A stretch of 64,000 nucleotides of DNA from an uncultured Bacteroidales bacterium (lineage in GTDB: Bacteria; Bacteroidota; Bacteroidia; Bacteroidales; Muribaculaceae). Positions 32,092-40,575 of this stretch are shown one piece after another; positions within the stretch are counted from its first letter, which is position 1; every line of letters starts with the position of its first letter. The notes beneath the pieces were generated by a model. That model was given only the letters and a program-made list of their open reading frames with translations. It was not told the DNA's origin and did no database searches. The stretch spans positions 186,001 to 250,000 of the forward strand of contig CACWNQ010000003.1 in NCBI GenBank assembly GCA_902762385.1, written 5' to 3'. A program made the translations under genes and the position numbers.

Positions 32092-35000
32092 ATGAAGATT
32101 TTTAAACGACTAACAAAGTTGTTGTCATTAGCACTATTGCTGTGCATGGCGACACAATTGCAGGCAGCCGATATTGACTTGGCTACTGCAAAAAATGTGG
32201 CGAAGTCTTTCATGGCCAAGCAAGTGACAAACGGTCAACTTAAAGCTGAAGCCGCTAGCAATCTCAAGCTCGTCAAAGCCGAGCCTTCAGTGTTCAACCC
32301 AAAAGCGGTGGACTACTACATCTTCAACGCCGACAAATCCTATGTCGTTGTTGCAGGTGACGACCAAGCACCTGAAATCCTAATGTATGGCGTTCGTGGA
32401 CAGGTCAACTTGGACAAAATTCCACCAGCAATGCAATGGTTACTCAACAAGTACAAATTTCAGATTGACGGTCTCAAGGCTGGCACACTCAAGCCTAACG
32501 GCTACACTCCAAAAGCAACAACAGCTGTTGCTCCGCTGACAAATGCAAACTGGGACCAGAACGCACCTTACTGGAACCACACCCCCACCAGTGGTAGTAC
32601 ACACACCTACACTGGCTGCCCAGCAACCTCTCTTAGTATGTGCTTCTATATCTTTAAATGGCCTAGTACCTATCCAGCGCTACCAAAAGTCTCTGTGAGT
32701 GGCGGTGTTACTGCACCTGCACTTAGTGAAAAGGCTGCCGACTGGGCTAACATGCTCGATGAGTATACTGGTCCCACCAACACTACCTATAATAGCACCC
32801 AAGCCGAAGCTGTTTCATGGCTGATGCGCTATGTGGGCCAAGCTTGCAATATGCAGTACACTACCAGCGGTAGTGGTGCCTACGACCCCGATATCCTCGA
32901 GGCTTGTCACACCTTCGGTTACACCGATGCCCAACTGCTCACCCTCACCAGTGGTTATGCAGGTTACAATCAGAACTATACCGATGCTCAGTGGAACACA
33001 TGGATGCTCGAAGAGCTGCATGCAGGCCGTCCCATCGAGTATCTCGCTTCGGACCCATCGGCTGGAGGTCACGCCTTCAACGTGTTTGGATGCGACGCAA
33101 ACGGTAAATATTACGTAAACTGGGGTTGGAGCGGCGAAGACAATGGCTACTGCACTCTGCACAATTTCACCACTGGCAACAACTCTACCGGCCAAGGTGG
33201 CGGCTCTTACACCTTCAACTATGGTGAGGCCATGATTATCGGCATTGCTCCTCCCGCAGGCGCACTTGGCCCACAAATCACCGTTGATCCCACAACCCTC
33301 GCGTTTGAGGGCTATGTAGGCGACACCTACACCAAAACCTTCACCGTGACGGGTGCTAACCTCGAGGGCAACATCACCATCACTAAGCAAGGTGCGAGCA
33401 ACATCACTGTATCTCCCACCTCTATCACTGCTGCCAACGCAGCCAATGGTGTTCAGGTTACAGTAACCTATAAACCCACCGCAGCCGGCAACAGCAATGC
33501 AACTATCACACTCGCCAGCACCAATGCCGAGAGCGTGACAGTGAACGTTACTGGTACTGCCGAAGCCAAGGTTCCAACAATTACCGTTGACCCAACATCA
33601 CTCAACATAAATGCTAACTTATCATCAACAGTGACCAAGACCATTAACGTTACGGGCTTGTTCCTCACTAACAATATTACCGTTACCCTGAACGATAACA
33701 ACAACGTGTTCAGCGTAACACCAACTACAATTACTGCTGCCAACGCAGCTAACGGCGTGCCTGTTACCGTTTCGTTCAACTCAGCCAACGAGGGCAACTT
33801 CACCGGTTCGATTACATTTACTAGCAATGGCGCCGAGAGCAAGACAGTTCAACTCACTGCTTCGGCTGCCGAGGGTGGCAACGCCAGCGACGCTTACCTG
33901 AACATCGCTAAGTATGAGACCATCGGCGAGGCAGGCGCTACAGTAAGCGGTATGTCGAAGATTTACAGCTACACCGAGTATCCAAGTGACGCTTGCGCTT
34001 GGCTCACTCTCTCTTACTATGGTGCACAAAAGGTTGATGGCAACCAGAATTGGTTCGACTTTGAGGGCACAGCCAAGTCAGGCAACGAGACTTGGAATGC
34101 GACTGGCATTTTCCTGGGCAGCAGCAACTACTTCAATAGTACTGCCTATTACTGCAACTGGAACGAGGCTTGGCAGAACTTCTATGTGACTAACTGTACT
34201 GAGGTAAGTCAGCTCTCTTACAACATCCAATCTTCTTACAATTCGGGCAATCCATACCCATTGAAGATGCAAATTTATGAGTGCACATTGAATGCCGACG
34301 GCACTCTCAGCGTTGGAACTACTGCTGTTGTCAACAAGCAAAGCCAGACCACCAACCAAGCCGAGGCGCTCTCTTCGGGCACTTTGGACCCAAGCAAGAT
34401 CTACAAGGTGAGAATCTACAACGACTATTCTCGCCTCTATGAGATTGGCTTCAAGACCGACCTCGACGTAACTCTTCCTGAAATACCAACCAACGTGGAG
34501 GCTGATCCTTCGGCCACTACCGCCAAAATCACTTGGACACCAGGCGAGAACAATGATGGTTGGAACTTGCGTTGGAGGGAGTATGCTCAAAACACAGGTG
34601 AAGAAGAGGTCACATTCTCTGAGAATTTCGAGAACGGACTTAACAATTGGACTCTGATAAACACCGATGGCGACTCTTACAACTGGCAGACAGTTGATTT
34701 AACCAGCAATTTCAGCGGACAATTTACCGCTAAAGATGGTTCTTATGTTGCGATGTCACGAAGCTGGATAAGTAGCTCAGTAGGTGCTGTCACTCCCGAC
34801 CAATGGTTAATCAGTCCTCAAATTGCAGACCTTGGTGGAACTCTCAAGTATTACATAATGGACGATGGCAACAACTACCAGGAGAACTATCGCATCTATG
34901 TTTCTACCAGTGGTAAAAACATCAGCGACTTTGCACCTATTACCGATGATATGCTTTCGCCCAATTCAAAAGAATGGACCGAAGTATCTATTGACTTGAG

Positions 35001-35445
35001 CAGTTATAAAGGCCAGGCTGGTTATATTGCTTTCCGTCACTATAACTGCACCGACAAAGACTTCATGTTCATCGATGCTTTAAGCCTTACTACCAATGTT
35101 GCTGCCCAGTGGAACTATGTTAACGGCGTTACCAGTCCTTACACCATCGAGGGCTTGACACCCAATACCACATATGAGGTACAGGTTCAAGGTAAGTTTG
35201 AATCTGCCACCACAGGTTGGACCGCGTCAACCATCTTCACTACACTTGGCGGTAGTGTTGCTGGCGACGTGAACGGCGACGGCGATGTTACTTCGTTTGA
35301 CATCACTGCTCTCTACAACTACCTTCTTTCAGGTGACATGAGCGACATTGTGAATGGTGACCAGAACGGCGATGGAGAAATCACCTCGGCCGACGTTACC
35401 ACTGTCTACAGCATCTTGCTTAACGCTAAAAAAGCTAAAAAATAA
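32092..35445 (+). CDS. secreted C10 family cysteine peptidase with adhesin-type fn3 insert and dockerin
   Basis: An 1117-aa protease, the most diverged of the four C10 enzymes. A signal peptide (about 1-25, LQA|A) and a C10 propeptide (about 27-140) precede the catalytic domain (about 148-395). Cys176 lies in TGCPATSLSM, His327 in GGHAFNVFG and Trp346 in NWGWSG. Two ASH-like Ig modules and the 190-residue module (about 598-790) follow. The fn3 domain (about 797-1050) contains a different insert from its neighbours: a cleaved-adhesin/choice-of-anchor J domain like those of gingipain adhesins. Its landmarks are FSENFENGLNNWT, DQWLISPQI and YIAFRHYNCTD. A dockerin (1058-1117) ends the protein. 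Confidence 0.92.
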   Translation: MKIFKRLTKLLSLALLLCMATQLQAADIDLATAKNVAKSFMAKQVTNGQLKAEAASNLKLVKAEPSVFNPKAVDYYIFNADKSYVVVAGDDQAPEILMYGVRGQVNLDKIPPAMQWLLNKYKFQIDGLKAGTLKPNGYTPKATTAVAPLTNANWDQNAPYWNHTPTSGSTHTYTGCPATSLSMCFYIFKWPSTYPALPKVSVSGGVTAPALSEKAADWANMLDEYTGPTNTTYNSTQAEAVSWLMRYVGQACNMQYTTSGSGAYDPDILEACHTFGYTDAQLLTLTSGYAGYNQNYTDAQWNTWMLEELHAGRPIEYLASDPSAGGHAFNVFGCDANGKYYVNWGWSGEDNGYCTLHNFTTGNNSTGQGGGSYTFNYGEAMIIGIAPPAGALGPQITVDPTTLAFEGYVGDTYTKTFTVTGANLEGNITITKQGASNITVSPTSITAANAANGVQVTVTYKPTAAGNSNATITLASTNAESVTVNVTGTAEAKVPTITVDPTSLNINANLSSTVTKTINVTGLFLTNNITVTLNDNNNVFSVTPTTITAANAANGVPVTVSFNSANEGNFTGSITFTSNGAESKTVQLTASAAEGGNASDAYLNIAKYETIGEAGATVSGMSKIYSYTEYPSDACAWLTLSYYGAQKVDGNQNWFDFEGTAKSGNETWNATGIFLGSSNYFNSTAYYCNWNEAWQNFYVTNCTEVSQLSYNIQSSYNSGNPYPLKMQIYECTLNADGTLSVGTTAVVNKQSQTTNQAEALSSGTLDPSKIYKVRIYNDYSRLYEIGFKTDLDVTLPEIPTNVEADPSATTAKITWTPGENNDGWNLRWREYAQNTGEEEVTFSENFENGLNNWTLINTDGDSYNWQTVDLTSNFSGQFTAKDGSYVAMSRSWISSSVGAVTPDQWLISPQIADLGGTLKYYIMDDGNNYQENYRIYVSTSGKNISDFAPITDDMLSPNSKEWTEVSIDLSSYKGQAGYIAFRHYNCTDKDFMFIDALSLTTNVAAQWNYVNGVTSPYTIEGLTPNTTYEVQVQGKFESATTGWTASTIFTTLGGSVAGDVNGDGDVTSFDITALYNYLLSGDMSDIVNGDQNGDGEITSADVTTVYSILLNAKKAKK

Positions 35446-35463
35446 TCGTTAAGCTCACAACTC

Positions 35464-35497
35464 AAAGAGCCACTCCTGAAGAGTGGCTCTTTTTTTG
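35464..35497 (+). terminator. rho-independent terminator after the C10 gene at 32092
   Basis: A perfect 12-bp stem, AAAGAGCCACTC (35464-35475) with GAGTGGCTCTTT (35481-35492), then a T-run. Confidence 0.9.
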
Positions 35498-35557
35498 TAC
35501 ACATTGATGAATAATTATTAAAAAATAATGAAAATTTCAACAAATAAAAGGCAAAAT

Positions 35558-35588
35558 TTGTCTTGAAAAGAGATTTTTTATAAATTTG
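35558..35588 (+). promoter_or_regulatory. promoter of the M6 peptidase gene
   Basis: TTG (35558-35560), a 20-bp spacer and TAAATTTG (35581-35588), followed by GCAACTTTTTG. Confidence 0.7.
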
Positions 35589-35672
35589 GCAACTTTTTGT
35601 GTTTCACAAGAATTCATAAGAATATCATGATTATTTTATAAAACAAATTTTATTAACCAATATCCCTTATCA

Positions 35673-38600
35673 ATGAAAAAAATCTTTTTATTGACTCTTG
35701 CTATTGTTGTTGCCTGTGCTGCAGCAATGGCAGTCCCCGCAAAGCCCGGATTGAATACCGTCACAATGAGCGACGGCACCACTTTGCAGGTGCAAGTGCT
35801 TGGTGACGAATGGAGCCACAGCCTTGCTACTGCCGACGGGCTAACGATTGCCTTTGGCGACGACGGATTATTCTACTATGTTGTCTCGGGCAATATTACT
35901 AATGTACGAGCTCATGATGTGACCAATCGCAGCGCATCGGAGCTTTCGTTTGTGAATGCCAACAAGGAACAAATGACCATGGCAGCACTGCACGAATCCA
36001 AAGCACAAGCTGGTAAATTGCGTTCAGTACAGCCTAGGTCAACTTCGTTGAAAGCTACTCAGGTCCCCAACAACGGTTCACCTCGAGTACCTATTATCTT
36101 GGTGCAGTACACCGACAAGAGCATGAGCCACACCAAGAATCAGTTTGAGGCTCAGTACAACACCAATGCCAAGAGTGTGTTCAACTATTTCAAAGACCAA
36201 AGTAACGGTCTTTACACACCTCAATTCGACATCTATGGCATTTATACCCTGCCCGGCAATCGTGCCACATATGGCGCTAACAACAGCAGTGGCGATGATG
36301 TGGGTGTTGCAAAGATGGTTGGTGACGCTATCACCAAGGCCGGAAACGAAATCAATTGGAGCCAGTATGACAACAATGGCGACGGCTATGCCGATGTGTG
36401 CATCGTGGTTTATGCAGGTGTTGGTGAGGCACAAGCTTCCTACACTGTGCCCAATGCTGTTTGGCCATGCCAGTGGAGCCTTTCGTCAGGAGCCTATTAC
36501 GGTGACGGCCCTGGTGCCATAACCCGTAATGGAGTGACAATCGACAAGTTTGCTGTATTCAACGAGATTTCAGGCAGCAGCGATAGTGGTACAACCATGG
36601 ATGGTGTTGGCACTTTCTGCCATGAGTTCTCTCACTGCTTGGGATTGCCCGATTTCTATGAAACAACCTACAACCATGGCTACTTTGGCATGAGCTATTG
36701 GAGCTTAATGGACACAGGTTGCTATAACGGCGGCTCAATAAGTGGCGATACTCCAATTGGTTATAGTGCCTACGAGAAGAACTTCATGGGATGGCTCAAC
36801 TACATCATTCCTACCGAGAATACATTCTACACTTTGCCAGTATTCAACAGTAAGGTTGCCGAAAATGACCAAGCAGTGAAAATTACCGCTTTGAACAACA
36901 ACGAATACTGGATTCTCGAGAACCGCAAGAAGCAGAATTGGGACTATTACATTCAAGATGAGGGTATATTAATTACCCACTTCACCTATGTAGCCGACCG
37001 CTGGAGCGCTAACACAGTCAACAACCAGAGTGTTCAGTTGGCAACTATCATGCCTGCCGATAATTCACTGAGCACTAACAACCTGAATAAAGACCTCTAC
37101 GGCGAGACCAACCATGCGTTTGGCCCCAACACTTCGCCAGCTATGAAGGCCAACATGAGTGCTAGCGGTTCATTGTCAAACTCTACTGGTGGAGCAGGCG
37201 CAGTTAACAAGCCTGTGACCGAGATAAATCTCAACAGCGATGGCACTGCATCGTTCTGGTATATCAAGGGTGAAGTTCAGAACCCAACAATCAACGTCAG
37301 CACCAACAGTCTTGCTTTTGAGGGATATGTGGGTGACACTTACACCAAGACCTTCACCGTTACTGGTATTAACCTGACTGGAAACATTACTATCACTAAG
37401 CAAGGCTCTGACGTCTATAGCGTGTCACCAACAAGCATCACTGCCGCTAACGCTGCTGGTGGTGTTCAAGTGACTGTGACCTACACACCCACAGCAGCTG
37501 GCAACACCAATGCAACCCTTACTCTTGCTAGCACTGGAGCTCAGAACGTGACAATCAACCTAACTGGTACAGCACAAGCCAAGACTCCTACAATCACTGT
37601 TAACCCTGCTACGTTAAGCCTCGCAGCAACCCTGTCATCAACAGTAACAAAGACCATCATCGTTTCAGGCCAGTTCTTGACCAACAACGTGACTGTGACC
37701 TTGAACGACAACAATGGTGTGTTCAGTGTTTCGCCAACCACCATCACCGCTGCCAACGCCAACAATGGCACACAGGTTACTGTTTCGTTCAGCTCGGCCA
37801 ACGAGGGCAACTTCAATGGCTCGCTCACCTTCGCCAGCAATGGTGCCGAGAGCAAGACTGTTCAACTCACCGCTTCGGCTGCCGAGGGCGGCAACGCAAC
37901 CGATCCCTACCTCAATATCGCCAAGTACAACACCATTGGTCAGGCTGGTGCTACAGTGAGCGGCATGAGTGCAATCTACAAGTACAATGAGTATCCTAGC
38001 GACGCTTGCGCATGGCTCACCGTTTCTAACTATGGCGCACGCAAGGCCGACGCTAACCAGAACTGGATAAACTGCGAAGGCCAAGATAAGTCTGAAAGTG
38101 AAACCTGGAATGCAACCGACATCTTCTTGGGCAGCAGCAGCTACTTCACAGGAACTGCCTACTACGCTAACTGGAACGAGGCTTACCAAAACTACTACGT
38201 TACTAATTGTAGTCAGGTTAAACAGTACTCTTACAACATTCAATCAAGCAACTACACCGGCAATGTCTATCCATTAAGAATGGAGATTTATGAGTGTACA
38301 TTGAATGCCGACGGAACGCTTACCGAGGGTACTACTATGGTCGATAACAAGCAGAGTCAGCTCACCAATGCCGCCGAGGTTGTAACCTCAATGGACCTTG
38401 ACCCAAGCAAGATCTACAAGGTTAGAATCTACAACGACTACTCTCGCCTGTATGAGATTGGCTTCAAGACTCCAATCCAGGGCGTTGACACCCCAGTGGC
38501 CACCGATGCTACCGAAGTTGGTTCAACTGAGTTTACCGCTCACTGGACAGCTTGTGACGACGCTCAGAGCTACACCCTGCGCGTGATGCCTAAGCCTGAA

Positions 38601-39401
38601 ATCACCACCGAGCTGCTCCTCACCGAGGGATTCTCGAAGTTCACATCTAACGGCACTGCCAACATTGGTGGTTCACTCAACAACTACATGGACAACACCG
38701 GCTGGACTGGCTCTAATGTATTTACTGCCATTGGCGGCATCCGTCTGGGTTCTGGTTCTACAAAGGGCACTCTCACCAGCCCATCGCTCGACTTGACAGG
38801 CAGCAACGGCAAGGTAAGCATCGTCTACAAGGCTAAGACCTATAACACTGACACTAACTGCAACATGACTATCACTTGTGGCAGTTCAACTGCTACAGTG
38901 ACTGTTCCTAACAGCACTGAGGCCGAGTATACCCAAGTGCTCGACTGCAACACTGCAGCAGGTCAAAACGTGACATTTGCCACCACTGCCAACCGCAAGC
39001 GCGTGATAATCACCAGCATTGTGATTTACTCTGGCGACATCACCGCTAGCGATGCCAAGGCCGAGGACGAAATGCTGTTCCCAGGTATCACTGGCACCCA
39101 GTACACTGTCACCGGATTGCTGCCACTCACTACCTACATCTATGATGTTAAGGCCATTTATCCTGCAGTGGAGAGCAACTGGTCTAACCTGATTGAGGTC
39201 ACTACTACTGAGTCAACAACTGTTGCTGGTGACGTGAACGGCGACGGCGATGTTACTTCATTCGACATCACTGCTCTTTACAACTACCTGCTTGCAGGCG
39301 ACATGAGCGACATCGTGAATGGTGACCAAAACGGTGATGGACAAATCACATCGGCCGACGTTACCGAAGTTTACAGCATCTTGCTTAACGCTAAAAAATA
39401 A
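35673..39401 (+). CDS. secreted M6 family (immune inhibitor A-like) metallopeptidase with dockerin
   Basis: A 1242-aa exported zinc protease. A signal peptide (1-20) precedes an N-terminal propeptide-like region (about 25-130). The M6 catalytic domain (about 135-540) has the extended zinc motif HEFSHCLGLPD (His317, Glu318, His321, Asp327) and a Met-turn at YWSLMDTG (Met346). A possible Ca-binding stretch, DNNGDGYAD (232-240), lies in the same domain. Two ASH-like Ig modules (about 535-730), the 190-residue module (about 735-930), the split fn3 with insert (about 935-1180) and a dockerin (1186-1242) follow. The signal peptide is almost the same as that of the C10 peptidase at 13113. Immune inhibitor A enzymes degrade host defence proteins in Bacillus; the target here is unknown. 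Confidence 0.92.
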   Translation: MKKIFLLTLAIVVACAAAMAVPAKPGLNTVTMSDGTTLQVQVLGDEWSHSLATADGLTIAFGDDGLFYYVVSGNITNVRAHDVTNRSASELSFVNANKEQMTMAALHESKAQAGKLRSVQPRSTSLKATQVPNNGSPRVPIILVQYTDKSMSHTKNQFEAQYNTNAKSVFNYFKDQSNGLYTPQFDIYGIYTLPGNRATYGANNSSGDDVGVAKMVGDAITKAGNEINWSQYDNNGDGYADVCIVVYAGVGEAQASYTVPNAVWPCQWSLSSGAYYGDGPGAITRNGVTIDKFAVFNEISGSSDSGTTMDGVGTFCHEFSHCLGLPDFYETTYNHGYFGMSYWSLMDTGCYNGGSISGDTPIGYSAYEKNFMGWLNYIIPTENTFYTLPVFNSKVAENDQAVKITALNNNEYWILENRKKQNWDYYIQDEGILITHFTYVADRWSANTVNNQSVQLATIMPADNSLSTNNLNKDLYGETNHAFGPNTSPAMKANMSASGSLSNSTGGAGAVNKPVTEINLNSDGTASFWYIKGEVQNPTINVSTNSLAFEGYVGDTYTKTFTVTGINLTGNITITKQGSDVYSVSPTSITAANAAGGVQVTVTYTPTAAGNTNATLTLASTGAQNVTINLTGTAQAKTPTITVNPATLSLAATLSSTVTKTIIVSGQFLTNNVTVTLNDNNGVFSVSPTTITAANANNGTQVTVSFSSANEGNFNGSLTFASNGAESKTVQLTASAAEGGNATDPYLNIAKYNTIGQAGATVSGMSAIYKYNEYPSDACAWLTVSNYGARKADANQNWINCEGQDKSESETWNATDIFLGSSSYFTGTAYYANWNEAYQNYYVTNCSQVKQYSYNIQSSNYTGNVYPLRMEIYECTLNADGTLTEGTTMVDNKQSQLTNAAEVVTSMDLDPSKIYKVRIYNDYSRLYEIGFKTPIQGVDTPVATDATEVGSTEFTAHWTACDDAQSYTLRVMPKPEITTELLLTEGFSKFTSNGTANIGGSLNNYMDNTGWTGSNVFTAIGGIRLGSGSTKGTLTSPSLDLTGSNGKVSIVYKAKTYNTDTNCNMTITCGSSTATVTVPNSTEAEYTQVLDCNTAAGQNVTFATTANRKRVIITSIVIYSGDITASDAKAEDEMLFPGITGTQYTVTGLLPLTTYIYDVKAIYPAVESNWSNLIEVTTTESTTVAGDVNGDGDVTSFDITALYNYLLAGDMSDIVNGDQNGDGQITSADVTEVYSILLNAKK

Positions 39402-39420
39402 TAGTTAAGCTCACAACTCA

Positions 39421-39458
39421 AAGAGCCGCTCCACATTGATGGAACGGCTCTTTTTTTA
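39421..39458 (+). terminator. rho-independent terminator after the M6 gene
   Basis: AAGAGCCGCTCCA (39421-39433) pairs with TGGAACGGCTCTT (39440-39452) with one mismatch, followed by a T-run. On the minus strand only a short T stretch follows, so it is at best weakly bidirectional for the converging gene. Confidence 0.85.
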
Positions 39459-39474
39459 ATCGCAAGTATAGTTA

Positions 39475-40503
39475 TTATTTCACTGAAGCTACAATCAAGG
39501 CCACTATAAGGCACAATATCATGGCTATTGTTATGAGTGACTGCCACTTTATCACCCCCCACTTGCCGCGTTCTCGCCATGCCTTGCGGTTTATCACATT
39601 GGTGAAGTAAATCGCAAGATATGTAATCCACAACGTGAAAATCAGCGACATGACCATGCCCATCAATTCTGCTGGCAATGAATGGTTAAAAACACTTATC
39701 ATGCAGCCTGCGTCGGCCACAAAAAGCATAATGATGACCAGCAACATCAACATTCGCCATATTGTCCCCCACCAGTTGTAGCCAAAGAGCTGCCTGTAAT
39801 CAATGAACAGATAAAGTAAGAAAAACACAGCATACAAAGTCTTAAAATGGGAATAGGGCACAAACCACAGCATTAGCGCCAGCAGCAGCATTATCAGTTC
39901 AAGAACCAACGACTGACAAGCTACAAACACCTGAACAAAAAAGCCCTGAGGCAATGTGTGGCGCTTTAAAAGCGGCGCATGACGAAACACAATCCATGTG
40001 GGCAAGATCAAAGCCGAGAAAACCAGCAGAGTTCCCCACTCCTCGTGTGCCAGCAGCCACTTCCAGGCATAGCTAATATAATAGAAGAAACCAGTGGCTG
40101 TTATCTTGCCTATCTCATGACTGAATTCTTTAGGGAACAACCAGTGTCCTAGCAGGTAGACGATAACTCCAAGCAACACTAGCATCTTTACTGGCGGGAA
40201 ACTCACTTGGCGCTTGCCTGTGACATAGTCGCGCATCAAGTGGCCCGGGCGAAACAGCAGCTGCCAAGCGGTGTAGGGCAGAGACCGTGAGTGCAGTCCC
40301 CACAGTTCCATCACTCCTGCCCAAATGCTCTTCCATGTGACGGGGCCTTGTGACGCCTTCTGGCCACACAATGGGCAATAGTTTCCCTCGTGCTCCTCGC
40401 CACAACAGTCGCAACGATGCCTCTCTCCTGGATATTTATAATCTACCGGACGTTGTTTCCACTCGCGGTAGCGACTGCGATAGTCCTTAAATCGACGTGA
40501 CAT
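39475..40503 (-). CDS. DUF3667 membrane protein with N-terminal zinc ribbon
   Basis: A 342-aa inner-membrane protein of unknown function. Residues about 29-50 form a zinc-ribbon-like pair of CxxC motifs (CDCC and CPLC). Next is the DUF3667-type segment (about 60-105; HSRSLPYTAWQLLFRPGHLM). Several hydrophobic helices follow (about 107-125, 145-160, 175-195, 205-225, 230-250, 258-280 and 285-345). The family is widespread in Bacteroidetes without an assigned role. It lies 72 bp after the C69 peptidase gene in the same direction and may be co-transcribed. Confidence 0.75.
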   Translation of the reverse strand: MSRRFKDYRSRYREWKQRPVDYKYPGERHRCDCCGEEHEGNYCPLCGQKASQGPVTWKSIWAGVMELWGLHSRSLPYTAWQLLFRPGHLMRDYVTGKRQVSFPPVKMLVLLGVIVYLLGHWLFPKEFSHEIGKITATGFFYYISYAWKWLLAHEEWGTLLVFSALILPTWIVFRHAPLLKRHTLPQGFFVQVFVACQSLVLELIMLLLALMLWFVPYSHFKTLYAVFFLLYLFIDYRQLFGYNWWGTIWRMLMLLVIIMLFVADAGCMISVFNHSLPAELMGMVMSLIFTLWITYLAIYFTNVINRKAWRERGKWGVIKWQSLITIAMILCLIVALIVASVK

Positions 40504-40575
40504 CTTAATTCAAAGATGGGTGACAGTGCGAGCTTCGCATGCATTGCCACCCATTGTAATATTGTGATGAATAAA

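Noticed and set aside
2296-39400. The C-terminal dockerins as T9SS sorting tails
   Set aside because: They carry two canonical Ca-binding loops and end within a few residues. They lack the PNP and GxYxV features of T9SS tails.
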